Assembly (NCBI GenBank): GCA_027596075.1
Contig: JADGJC010000165.1
Span: 35,261 to 89,333, forward strand
Length of the DNA stretch: 54,073 nucleotides
Direction of reading: 5' to 3'
From: Rhizophlyctis rosea
Taxonomy: Eukaryota > Chytridiomycota > Chytridiomycetes > Rhizophlyctidales > Rhizophlyctidaceae
Made by a program: the position numbers and the translations under genes. Of the stretch, positions 9,681-20,765 are shown one piece after another. The notes beneath the pieces are model-generated. The model was not told the DNA's origin, searched no databases, and saw only the letters and a program-made list of their open reading frames with translations. Position 1 is the first letter of the stretch, and each line of letters starts with the position of its first letter.

Positions 9681-10633
9681 AACGCCAAGAACTCAGAAAC
9701 TCATTCTCCATTGCAGCGGGTGGCAAACACTTGGAAGTGGGACCACAGCGGCAGGTTACATTTCGAGCCCTTCCCCACCACTCCCCACACCTAATCCTCG
9801 GTGGATGGTCCATCCTTGTCCGTAACTCCGATCATAACAAGGTATCCAAGCCCTATCGATTGACTGAGAAGCCAACAAACGGAGACCATCATCGGAGACC
9901 ACGAGGAAGCCTATGCCCACACTATCATGACCCATTCGTTCCATCCGGGGTCAAACATTCCATCGCGTCCGCCGCCACCCACATTGTAGCCTTCCATTCC
10001 TTTATTCTGTGGCGACATGGGGAAGCTGGACGCGGAAAATTAGTATTGAAGGACATCGGAGGACCTCGGTCCAACATACAACAATGAATAATGGATCATC
10101 AAACAATCGCCATAAGCGACCATTTTGACGGAAGACCCGTAACCCATAGATTGTTTTCGCGGTGGACGTGCCAGGATGGAAGCAAGTATGACGTTTTGGA
10201 TGAAGGATGCATTCCCAGCTTTTGCAGGAGAAGAGATCTCTGTCGAACATCATCTCATGATGCAAACATGTCTCCGTTCACAGCTTTCCGTGAACGTGCG
10301 GGTTCTAGTCAATTAGACGGACACCTTAATGTGGGTGGGATGCCTTGCATGTTTTCTTGGCAAGTCCACCCATCACCAGCCGCCTACCAAATGAAGTCTT
10401 GGCATGAGGGGAAGGTGGAATGTTGTTTTGAAAGGAAGGATATGATGCGTTGCTGTGCCATCAAATGCGAGGAGCACGCAATCCCAATCAACTTTGCGCT
10501 TTGGGTTGATTTTCATTAGCAAGAGAAAGGAGATAAATACGGACAACACCTCGACCCATCCTCCTGCATCACCATCTCATCCTCCAACAGTCGTTCCACC
10601 CTCCTCACCAACAGAACCCACCAACAACCAACC
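9681..10633. other. intergenic with promoter of the repeat-rich secreted protein
   Basis: No convincing gene. A 142-codon open frame at 10091-10519 shows no recognisable motif and no coding-like bias. A TATA-like GATAAATA lies at 10532-10539, about 95 bases before the next start codon, followed by a C/A-rich pyrimidine-poor leader (10541-10633) typical of a highly expressed fungal 5' UTR. Confidence 0.5.
10532..10539 (+). promoter_or_regulatory. TATA-like element
   Basis: GATAAATA about 95 bases upstream of the ATG of the secreted repeat protein, in a plausible position for a TATA box plus a short 5' UTR. Motif-only evidence. Confidence 0.4.
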
Positions 10634-11560
10634 ATGCGCTTCACCATCGCCCTCGCCGCCTTCGCTCTCAGCGCTGTCGGTGTTTCCGCTGCCCCAGTGA
10701 GCACCCCAGTCTTCTCCCGCCCAACCGATGCTCCCGAACGCCCCACTGGCTCTCTTCCGCCTCACCCAACCGGCACCTGGGTGAGGCCCACTGACTTCCC
10801 TACCGGACTGCCTTCCGGTGCTCCCGCTCGCCCAACTGGCACTTGGTCTGCTGCCCCCCGTCCTACCGGCACTTGGTCAGCCCCCGCTAAGCCTACGGGG
10901 AGCCTTGCTCGTCGTCAGGAGGAGCGTCCTTCTGGTGCTCCCGCTCGTCCTTCTGGTACTTGGGCAATTCCTTCTGGCACCCATGTCGTCCCTACTGGCA
11001 CCCACGCCATTCCTTCAGGCACTCAGGCTGCCCCCTCCGGCACTCACCCCGCCTTCCCAACCGGCGAACACCAGCAGCCATCGGGCACCCATGCTGCTCC
11101 GTCCGGCACTCACGCTGCTCCCTCCGGTACCCACCCTGCCTTCCCCACCAGCGAACATGAGCAACCCTCCGGCACTCGCCCTGCCCGCCCTACGGGAACG
11201 TGGTCTGCCCCAGCTCGCCCATCTGGCACCTGGTCCGCCGGCCCCAAACCCACCCTCCAAGCGCGCCAAGAGCGTCCCACCAACATTCCCACCGGCACTC
11301 GTCCCGCTCGTCCCTCTGGCACCTGGGCAGTTCCCTCCGGCACTCCTCCCGCTCGCCCAACCGGCACTTGGTCTGCTCCCGCCCGTCCGACCGGCGAAGC
11401 TCCCTCCGGCACTCGTCCTGCTCGTCCTGAGTTCACCGGTACCTTCTCCCACCCTACTGGTAGCTTCGCTGCTCCCACCGGCACGTTCGTCCGCCCCACT
11501 GGTACTTTCTCCCGCCCGGCTCAGGGCACTCGTCCCGCTGCTCAGCCCACTCAGGCTTAG
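10634..11560 (+). CDS. Secreted Pro/Thr/Ser/Gly-rich tandem-repeat protein
   Basis: A single exon of 308 aa. It opens with a textbook signal peptide (MRFTIALAAFALSAVGVSA, cleavage about residue 19-20). The rest is almost entirely short degenerate repeats built on P-T/S-G-T-W/H, e.g. RPTGTWSAP, PSGTHAAPSGTH and PAFPTGEHQQ. It has no Cys after the signal, no transmembrane anchor and no GPI-like tail. A dibasic RR near residue 95 (LARRQEE) and a similar QARQER segment near 215 split the repeats into blocks and might be processing sites. The composition suggests heavy O-glycosylation and a cell-surface or extracellular role (mucin- or adhesin-like), by inference. Repeats are also visible in the DNA and keep other frames open on both strands; this frame is chosen for its signal peptide, leader and coherent repeat. 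Confidence 0.85.
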   Translation: MRFTIALAAFALSAVGVSAAPVSTPVFSRPTDAPERPTGSLPPHPTGTWVRPTDFPTGLPSGAPARPTGTWSAAPRPTGTWSAPAKPTGSLARRQEERPSGAPARPSGTWAIPSGTHVVPTGTHAIPSGTQAAPSGTHPAFPTGEHQQPSGTHAAPSGTHAAPSGTHPAFPTSEHEQPSGTRPARPTGTWSAPARPSGTWSAGPKPTLQARQERPTNIPTGTRPARPSGTWAVPSGTPPARPTGTWSAPARPTGEAPSGTRPARPEFTGTFSHPTGSFAAPTGTFVRPTGTFSRPAQGTRPAAQPTQA

Positions 11561-14099
11561 ATAGATATGTAGAAGAGAGATGGAGAAGTAGAGAGTCGCA
11601 TAGTTTGTTTCGTTGTGTATAGTCCTCAATGCTGGTCATTGGAGATCTTAAGGCGGTTGTAAGATGGGGGAAGATTCATATGGGAGTTACCTTGGGGTAG
11701 TAGATCTTTCTACAAACTGGACGTCCTGTTCTGACTTCACCCAGTGTTCTGAGTTTCTTTCTGTGACTCTGTATTTGAGGCCGTGAAATAAAAAATATTT
11801 GGAAAAAGAAAGCATCACGCGATACGGTGAATTGCTCCGAGTGACGGCTGAACGTGCACATCAACCTTGACATCGAGCTTGTCCGGAGCCCTATCGTTTC
11901 AATGCCAGCTATCGACGAATGTTGCGAAGTATTGCGTCCCTACAAAGGCAAAACACAGTATGATCATGCGTATACCATCAGTGCGGAGTGGAAGTGAACA
12001 TTGATTGAAAAATGAAGAGAAGAACGAATTGGTAGCCCTTGCTGGAACGGATGCAGAGCCGCAGAACGACGTTGTAGATAAATTCGCTCTGTATACAAAT
12101 CTATTTACGCTCAAAAGATGGCCAAGTAGGCATTCCGTATTGACAGGATTTAGAAGGCAGCGGTCGAATCTGACAACAAGTGGCAAGGTGTGAGCGTCGC
12201 ATCGTCCCCATGATTCCAAGTATGGACTTCAATATGCTGCTTGCAGGGATCCATCATCGTCTGAATGCTAATTTTGTTTTTTCGAGAAGCTTATACGTGG
12301 TAATTACTCGGTTCTTCAAAGCCACGAACGACATTCAAAAAGTCAAAGGATTCCGAGAAGTAGTGAATTTGCACTGGCTTCATCGAACGCCCCCAACATG
12401 CAATCAATGAAAATGCGGACCAAAGCAGTTGCCATCCCGTTGCCCATTTCAGGAACACTGATGACGAACGGACAAGGACGCAGCCATGCAATTCAAAGAA
12501 ATCCAACTAAGGAGAGATAGCATACAGGAGGTCGCACAATTTCATTACAACCTGTGCCGCCCATATCGTCTACTACCCATGGAGCTTGAGATCTTCTTTT
12601 TTCACCACTATAGTCGGTTTAGTCCAGCACAGAAAAAGTAATCTTAGGGTTAGGGTTGATTTAACGCAACACATCACCCATTCGTTGTTCCTGACGTTCA
12701 CCTTCAAAAAGTTTAGAAATTCTCGCTGCGTAATTCATGCATTAGAGAGATTGCGACAAGGATGCGAAGGATGAGGACAGTAGGGTCAGTTTACTTGGTT
12801 TCCACCGGTCCAATCGGTCTAGCGTCAATGCTGGTCATTGACGATCCCAAGAGGGGAAACGTGCCTAGCATCCATACAAAATTGGTTCAGTCCCAGGGAA
12901 GCATATGGCTGGAAGCTCAGAACTCTTGTTCCACTTCTTCCAAGTTTGCAAACCGCTTGATGCAGTTCTTTTTGTGTGTTCGTCTTTGAAATCATCAAAT
13001 GACTTAACTTGGGGCGCCAAAAAACTGTCGATATTTGTCTGGTGCATCGCCGGACGAGAAGTCACACGCGTAGAATGCAGCAGACAGCAATGGAGAATTT
13101 CGGTACTGCCAGTCGCCATATCATGATCAGGATTTCGGCTTACCGTACTTTTTTTTGTGTCCAATTTGTATCTCACATTACATCAGAACAATGTGACTTT
13201 TGTGAATCCCCATGGACGGTCATCTGCCCGATCTCATATTTTTTGCCATTGGGTTCCGTATTATGCCGATCAATAGAAAAAGAAGGGAACTTGCGGAAGC
13301 AGTACAACACGGCGAAAAGTTGTTGATAACGTGACTAAGTTTGCTCACATGTCGGCACCTGGATGGGATTTGGATGAAAATTTGATCAAGTCATGAACCG
13401 TCAATTCAGGTACAATATGAAAAAGACTTCCACCTTTTACGAAAAGGTATGCCAGGATCAGAGGTTCAGCATCCGTTCTGACCTGCCTGAGATTTGGTCT
13501 ATGCGGTGCTTGCTAAACAGCCATTGCTCACCGTTGTGGTCAACTTTACTGAGACACACAGTCTCTGCGCAGCGGGTCAGTGTTGCCAGAGGATGCCGGT
13601 GTCAAAAAGGAAACAAGCCCCAAACGCGAGCATGTTGTGCAGTCTTGGTTCAAGCGCTGAAGTGCTCACGCCATCGTCGATGACATCCCGCCTGGAACAC
13701 GAGTATCACTGGCTCGCCATTGACAACTGTGGGAGCTGGCAGCAAAAACAAATCTCAGAAACAGAACCTATGTTATATCACTTGGCAACACCAAATGACA
13801 AGGTCAATGGCGCAGATGCATCGCCGCACCATCAAGCATCATGCGTGTGAGCGGGTATCTGATATAGGCCGCTACTTTCTTGAATTTTGAAAAGCAGGAC
13901 GAGCATAGAAAAACAAACAACAGCAACGAAGCAGCAAGAGTCAAGGTTGTGATATCGCAGCTCTCGAATCATAGAACCATTCATATTCCTATCCTACATG
14001 ATTAAAGGTTATTTGTACATATTAAGGGTATAGCTCCCATCCACCATCGTGTAAATATCACTCTGGGTTCCCAAGATTATGACTGCCCAAAAAAACAGT
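11561..14099. other. 2.5-kb gene-free stretch
   Basis: No gene could be supported. Open frames are short and without motifs. A two-unit TTAGGGTTAGGG (12644-12657) is too short to mean much. A 15-base word, CAATGCTGGTCATTG, followed by similar sequence occurs both near 11628 and near 12827, which hints at a shared decayed repeat. The plus-strand stretch 13490-13850 has Cys-rich fragments that could be coding relics. Confidence 0.45.
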
Positions 14100-14838
14100 C
14101 TACGCGGCATCCTCGTCTTGCAATTCTATTATGGATGACTCCATAGGTGGCGTTACGACAATGTTATCTCTGTCGTCATCTTCTTCTTCATCAACCTCCC
14201 CCACCCCGCTTCCATTTTGTGAATCTGATGTTGAGGACTGGTCTTTTCGAACAGACATCTGGTCTAGGATTGTTGATGGAAGGATTGTGCGTTCACCGTC
14301 ACCGTTATGACCCACTGCGATAAGACATCATCAATCATGATCAGGTTGAATGCAATGGCATGATGAGCAATTGAATCTTACCAAACGCGAACCACTCCCC
14401 GTTCCCTCCACCAAACCACCACGCCCCACCCCATCCCACTCCATCCGACGCGACCGTCCGCCAATCCCTCGGTCCGGATCCTCTCCATGATCCTCCCGCG
14501 ACCGTTGCAAACAGATTTGTCGTAGCAGCAACAGTCAAAAATCCAACAGAAGCAGCCAACCCACGCCCGTTCAACGGGAACTCCAAGTTGCTGCTACCCC
14601 CAAAAAGTGTGCGCCGCAAAGAGTCCCATAGTATACGACTAGCAAAGCCAAGATATAGTACGGCGCGGAGGTGAGGGGTGGTGAAGTATAGCCATAGGAG
14701 TTGCGGGCGGGACTCTGGTGCGGTTGCGGAGGATGTTGGTTTGAAAGCGGGGAGGAAAAAACTTGCAAAGGCGAGTGCAGCATAGTCTAACAGCCGAGCT
14801 GTTGAGCGGAGAAGTTGGAACTCGTTATTGGAGTACAT
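14100..14838 (-). CDS. Small predicted membrane protein, two exons
   Basis: Exon 1 runs 14838-14382 and exon 2 14314-14100, joined across a 67-nt GTAAGA...CGCAG intron with phase agreement (TTTG|TGGGT); 223 aa. Hydrophobic segments lie near residues 17-32, 57-74 and 94-116. A Gly/Trp-rich patch (GWGGAWWFGGGNGEW) follows at about 134-148, then a soluble acidic C-tail with EVDEEEDDD. I recognise no enzyme motif; it could be a small organelle or ER membrane protein of unknown role. Its start is 426 bases from, and divergent to, the RAD23 gene, so they may share a promoter. Confidence 0.75.
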
Positions 14839-15264
14839 AAGCGCAACGGATATCGTTTAGTGCGAAAGTGGGTATAGGGTATATTCGAGCGGCACTCAAC
14901 GCCTATTGAACGATTGAGAATTTCGCAGACCAAGATTGCTATCGTTTTTGAAAAAACTGCGAAGTCATTGCATGCCGTCATCTTTATGACGCCAGTTCCT
15001 GCTTGTGGCTTGCGGCGCTGAGCGGCTGTGCCAGTGGCTTGTGTCACAGTGACGCAGCCACAACACCCTGGCTCTGGGCTCAACCACAAGGCCCCAGAAT
15101 TTTGACAGGCCACGAATTGCTTGGTGGGTCACACACTGCGCACACTCTCTGCCACTTTGAGCCACTCACTTCCATTTGCGATCTGCAACATAATTCCCAC
15201 GCTCAATCAGTACTAATACTGAAGCAACATCAACACCCACGCAAGCAAGAAGAACGGCATCACC
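14839..15264. promoter_or_regulatory. Divergent (bidirectional) promoter region
   Basis: 426 bases separate two outward-facing genes, the membrane protein and RAD23. The centre includes a TGTGTCACAGTGACGC segment (around 15041-15056) with paired GTCAC/GTGAC words, as in bZIP/CRE-like sites. No protein-binding claim can be made beyond the motif. Confidence 0.45.
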
Positions 15265-17205
15265 ATGAAGTTGACTTTCAAGACTTTGCAACAGAAGGTC
15301 TTCAGTCTCGAAGTGGACTCGGAGAAGAAGGTGACGCATCCGTGAGAAAGGACTGGGATACCCCTGATCTCGACCAGCTTCTACGCGTGGGAACGACATG
15401 AGGAACTAATTACGCTCACGTTGCAGGTCTCGGACGTCAAACAGCTGATTGAAGAGAGCCAAGGCTTCCCCGTCGCGGCGCAAAAACTCATCCACTCTGG
15501 TAGGGTTCTTGCAATTCATAAGCCTAACGTGTAAGTTGGTGCAGGCAGAATTTTGACACTCTTCTCGTCGTCCTTCACAGGTAAAATCCTCGCTGATGAC
15601 GCTGCTCTCTCGACTTACAACATCAGCGAAAAGGACTTCTTGGTCGTGATGGTCACCAAGGTTGGTGTTGTTGCGGCTGCGTTCTGGTCGGCAAGGAGGG
15701 GTTTGTGGGTTGGATGGGATGGGGTGGTGTGGGATGGACGTGCGGCCGAGTGAGAGGATACCTGAAGAGGTTGGCGGTTGGTTGGTTCCGTGGTCGAGTG
15801 GTTGAGTTGTTGAGTGGTCAAGCGGTTGCGTTGTTTGGGTGGTTGGGTGGTTGGGTGGTTTGGGTGGTCGGGTGGTTGGGATGGGAAATGAGGAGGTCAC
15901 ATCGTGCAACCGTATGCTTACGATTCATTCTTCAGGCCAAGGCTGCACCTGCCGCAAGTTCTTCATCATCCGCTCCCTCTACAACTCAATCCGCACCAGC
16001 CGCAGCACCTGCTCCCGCCCCCGCCCCAGCGCCTGCACCTGCCGCGGCACCCGCTCCTGCTCAGGAAGCTGCTCCCGCAGCTCAACCTGCACCTGCACCG
16101 GTTGCGCCCGTCAGCTCTCTCTTCGATGCATCCACTCTTGGTGAGTTTTTTCTCGATTTACCTTCACATGAAGCATCAAAGATTAACATCTTGACAGCCA
16201 CCGGTGACGCATACAGCAGCGCTGTTCAGAACTTGGTTGAGATGGGCTTCGAGCGGGACCAAGTCATCCGGGCCATGCGAGCGGCATTCAACAACCCGGA
16301 CAGAGCCGCGGAATACTTGATGACTGTAAGTGTTCTTCAAAACCCGTCGTAATGTAACATAGGACTCACCTGGAACTGCTTTGTTCAGGGCATCCCGGAG
16401 AACGTATCAAGGGAGATGGCACAAGCACCTGCTCCGGGAACACCCGCTGCTCCTGCGCCCACTCCTGCCACTGCCACTCCCGCGACATCCCAACCCGCCC
16501 CTGCATCTACTGGTATGTCAAACAATGACACATCGGTATTCGTTTTGTTACAATCTAACTGTCTTTTACAGGCGCCCAACAACCGGGCGGGTATGTCAAC
16601 CTGTTCGATGCCGCAGCCGCAGCCGCGCAGCAACAACAAGGAGGTGGAGGTGGAGCTGGCGCTGGCGCTGGTGCTGGAGCGGGTGGTGCCGGCGGGGACT
16701 TGTCCTTCCTGAGAAATAACCCCCAATTCCAACAAATGCGCCAACTGATCCGCACTCAGCCTCAACTCCTTCAGCCGCTTCTCGCCCAGCTTGCGACCAC
16801 CCAACCTCAGCTGTTGCAGGTTTGTTTCGATTCGTCCTGTGTCTGATAGATGCTGTGGTGGCATACTGACTTCGGATGTTGTCCTCATACAGCTCATCAA
16901 CCAAAACCAAGACCAATTCTTCCAGCTACTTGAGGAAGGTGACGAGGGCGAGGAGGGCGGCGCCGCCGGTGGTGCTCAGTACATCACCGTCACACCGGAG
17001 GAGGAAGCTGCGATTGGTCGGGTATGTAACCCTTGGCAATATATATGCTTCCACACACCACGCCTGACATTTTTCCTTTCATGAATATTAGTTGGAAGCC
17101 CTCGGCTTCCCCCGCGCCCTCGTCATCGAAGCCTACCTCGCCTGCGACAAGAACGAGGAGCTCGCCGCAAATTTCCTGTTCGAGCAAGGGTCCTTTGACG
17201 AGTAA
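15265..17205 (+). CDS. RAD23: UV excision repair / proteasome shuttle protein RAD23
   Basis: Nine exons: 15265-15330, 15427-15499, 15581-15660, 15936-16140, 16198-16325, 16389-16512, 16572-16819, 16893-17021, 17092-17205; 388 aa; all phases agree. Domain order is the RAD23 signature: N-terminal ubiquitin-like domain (residues 1-~75, [17 protein letters not shown]...), an Ala/Pro-rich linker, UBA1 (~142-187, [20 protein letters not shown]), an Ala/Gln/Gly linker, the XPC-binding STI1-like domain (~268-325, [14 protein letters not shown]), and UBA2 (~340-385, [18 protein letters not shown]) ending at the stop. The family binds ubiquitin chains and delivers clients to the proteasome. With Rad4/XPC it recognises DNA damage. 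Length is typical. Intron 3 is 275 nt and contains a GGGTGGTT repeat; the others are 57-96 nt. Confidence 0.96.
15832..15890 (+). repeat. GGGTGGTT microsatellite inside RAD23 intron 3
   Basis: An imperfect 8-base period (GGGTGGTT, with TGGGTGGT and CGGGTGGT variants) is repeated about six times, giving five GGG runs spaced 5-6 bases apart. It is strictly intronic, between the 15661 donor and the 15935 acceptor. The G runs are on the transcribed RNA, so a G-quadruplex in the pre-mRNA is possible. Confidence 0.75.
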
Positions 17206-20200
17206 GGGTGCTTGTGACGTTGCTGAGAAATTTGCCGTGGGGGAGGGAAAAAATGGTTCCGGTTTGCATTTATCGCTTTTGCTGTATTCATTTGGAGCTA
17301 GTACACGTGGTCTTTTCGTTTGTTCAGTTTTTCTTTTTTTTTTTTTCGTTTACCGCAGTTTGTATATTAGAAAATGGCGAAAAATTTGAGTTGTGTGACT
17401 TGTTTTTGCTTTGCAGTATGGTTCGCTGTTGGTGCGGATGGGTTTTGGTGTAAGGGGATGGGGATTGGTGTGGGTGGTATCGGCACTGATGTGCGATGGC
17501 GTCGTGCTGGCCGTGTCAATCATCGTCCTTTGAACGGTAGCGAATTTCCTTTCAGCTCTCAGACTGCGCACCATGATTGACAACTCAAGAGGAGAAAGAA
17601 GTGATCAAGCGACCGCGAAGCGTGGCAGCGCCATTTATACATTGCCCCTTATCGATTTCATTTTGCAACCGATGCATCGCGAGCCGAAGTACGCCTTGGT
17701 GTTAACACATCTGTCATACGGAAGAATGATGCCAGAAAAAGTTAGACAGTCACGCACGAATACATCTGATTGAGTGGAAGCTTCTGGCAGGGTTTGATCC
17801 TGATGAAGACCAGCGCCCATAACGCTACATTTGGTGTCTGGGAAAGATATGCCGTGATTGGCGGTAACAATATTCCAGAAAGCCCCGAATTGGGGATATC
17901 AAGCCTTCTTGAGAATTGGTCATATCGAGCCTAGTATTGGTCTACCTATATCGTCGGACTACTGACAATCGGCCAACGACTACACTCTGCCTCTGTCGAC
18001 TTGGCAAAAAAACCAGTGCCGTCCTTTCGCAAATAACGCTCAAAGTGCTCAAGTGGTTTCGAGTGTGGAAGCGTTTAGAAGCACTGACCCCGACTTGCAG
18101 GGTCATAAGGAAAATCGGTTTTGGGTGCCATGTGGCACACATCACATTTCGGTCCTTGATGTCTCTAGCGGAAAAGAAGTGATACGGCCGGATCCCAAAT
18201 GTCTACAAAGTCAGGAACACTGATCTCGAAGATGTAAAGCCTTGAGAGAGCGATCACTTCGGATTGACGTGTTTCCTGTGACGCTCCACCATGTCCGTCA
18301 TAATTATCAAGCCCATCGGCAAAATTTGAACAGCGCAAAAGAAACCCAATTGGTAACGGTGGATGGATGTTGCGTACTTCTCGGACACGCAACTGAAAGT
18401 CGACCTCAAAAATGCGGCTAGTAGATCATTGGTTACACATATGCCCATTTCAGATAATACTTCAAAAGCTTGTGAATGTATCTTATCAAAGTCATCTGCC
18501 GCGCACCCCGCGCTCCGGTGCCTCAGAGTTTCATGGATGAGTTGGATGATTTCAACTTGAAGTTCAACACCAACTGTAGTTCGGTTGCGAGTCGTTAGGA
18601 CAAGCCAGAACAAAAATATTGTCGTAACAAAATCTCACGGTGGTTCCATTAACCTTGTTGCGGCCGATGCATGTCAGATCATAACACTTTTCCAGCATGC
18701 CTTCACCCACCATGAAGTGCACACACCAATCCAAGAATACCTTGGATTTCTGGTGGAAATGGGTGGCAGATGCCAGTTCACACCCTTCCTCCCAGGCCAA
18801 GCGCATGGCCGCTAACATATCCTGCACGACGATAATTGTCCAGCCCGCCACAGGTCTGACAATAATGTTCGACCCTGTTCAATAGACGCACTTTTTTGCG
18901 ACACCACCTGTCGACACTGAGATGGTGCCTCCTTTGGGCGATATGCAACTTGCATACTTTACATGATAGGCTCGGTTGGTACTTGCAGGATGGGCAGCTG
19001 AGAGGTATGATACGGAAGGGCCACTCAAAAGCAGCAGGTATATCGGGTTGAAAAACATACGAATTTGACTGCAGGTGACGATGACCAAACAAGCCTCACT
19101 CATTTTGTCATTCAGGGGCGACCTGCAACAGCATTGCCACCGCTCCTTGACTGAAGGTCGAAGTGTTGACGGCCGTGGCCTAACATACATAACGAGAGTG
19201 TCTGGCTATGCAATCTCAGTCATCAAATCATTCTGGACACCACATGTAGTTTCGGCACGTAACATGATATGCAAGCTACCAGACGTAAGTAGCTCTGGAA
19301 CATCTTCCTCCCTTTGTTGCTTTCATTTTGGCGAAACGACAGGTTTCGGTGCTGAATCTGGACTGAAGTGAGTGAAATGCAATTGATTGTTGGTCGTCGA
19401 CTTGCCAGATGGAGGAATTACAGCGCCCTCTAATTGCAATCATTGGAAAACGGCTTGTGCACGCCAGTGGCCAGGCTAGCATGGGAGATGATCTTCTCTG
19501 GCACGGTGCATGTAACGTTGACACTAGAGGATTTATCGAATGGAACAGCTTTTGATTGATCACGAACATGAGGACACGATCTTGAATGGATGGCAGGCAA
19601 ATAGTGAAAATTGTGGCGAACCGATGAACTTGGCGCCGGCAAAAAGGTAATCCCAGGATCATAACTAAGAATGATTCATTAACTAACGAATTGTAAGTGA
19701 TGAAAGTGGCAGATACCAGCATATGAGTGGATTTGAGTAGTACAAAGAGCGCACCTTGCATCTTTCTGGATTGCGACATCTTCACAAGGGGACAAGAACT
19801 AGACTTGGGTAGAGGAGAATTTTCATAGTCTCCCCAAGCACATATGTCTCAAGTACTAGTCACTGTAGTATTTTGTCCTGCTTATGCAGTTGGAACCTGT
19901 ACGGCCAATGGATGGAAGACGAGATCATGTTTTAGAATAGTACGTGTGCGATGACAGCCGCGATGTGCTAATCTGAATCCGTTCCGTCCATATGCTGTGG
20001 GCGGATCAGTCGGCAAAAAGAAAGTCAATTGGCGAAACCGCGAATGGCAAGTTACCATATTGACATGTGGCGATGTTAACTCGGTGCCGAAAGCCCTCGG
20101 GCACGTGTGATTGATATGTTATTATAACAGTTTGGATGAGGTGTATAAGATGTTATACAGTCTATATGTTGAATGTACCTCCAAGCTGGATCAGTTTCGT

Positions 20201-20765
20201 CTGTATGTTCTTCCTGCCAAAAAAAGCAACATCGCAGATCAAGTACAGTTGCAGTTTCCTTCTGACTCACTATGATCCGATCTCATAAGTAAAACATCGG
20301 TTTTGTCAATAAAGCAAGGCGCTCCCTTGATGATTCTGTAACGTTCAACTTGAATTCATGGGGACGGCCGACAAAATGGCGGACGACACCGAACAGGACT
20401 TATGCACATACCCCGCCTGGGAACACCACTGTATGCGTAACGTAATCCTCCATCCGACTGTGCCCCTGTGATGTAAACCCACACCTTGACCAACGAGATA
20501 GATGACAAGAGTGAGGGTGCGTTACCACCACCGCCAGGTTTGTAATCATCTTCCCCACCAGTCAGCTGTGGTAGGTGTGGGGTACGTGTTGTTCCGAGCG
20601 AATGTTGAACGTTACGTACACCTCTTGTTGCTGTGTTCACCATCAGTACCCAATAAACAGCATCCGCTGCTTGCGACACCCACCTGACAGCGAGCCGTGC
20701 CCGCCTCACCGAAAAGTGCACTTCTGAATGTCGCGGTCTAAAGAGAATGGCAGATGCAGTGCTAC
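17206..20765. other. gene-poor stretch with decayed coding fragments
   Basis: After the RAD23 3' UTR (T-rich near 17335-17350) no intact gene is seen. The minus strand between about 18165 and 19190 carries a chain of protein-like segments interrupted by stops and frame changes (listed separately). The remainder (17580-18160, 19200-20760) shows only short open frames. Confidence 0.45.
18165..19190 (-). pseudogene. Decayed coding relic, possibly a membrane protein
   Basis: Minus-strand frames give consecutive protein-like pieces: SGPSVSYLSAAHPASTN (about 19040), then VAGWTIIVVQDMLAAMRLAW and HFMVGEGMLEKCYDLTC (18564-18851), then ELQVEIIQLIHETLRHRS and LGFFCAVQILPMGLIIMTDM (18254-18613). They sit in different frames and are separated by several stops, with no splice sites that repair them. 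I read this as the remains of one gene that has collected frameshifts and stops. Family not recognised. Confidence 0.35.

Noticed and set aside
10091..10519. 142-codon plus-strand open frame
   Set aside because: No motif, no homology cue, and placed across the promoter of the secreted repeat protein.
10818..11564. 248-codon overlapping frame, and long antisense frames, in the repeat protein gene
   Set aside because: Repeat DNA without stops keeps several frames open; only the main frame has a signal peptide and coherent repeats.
12644..12657. TTAGGGTTAGGG interstitial telomere-like motif
   Set aside because: Just over two units, expected by chance in this length; no array and not at an end.
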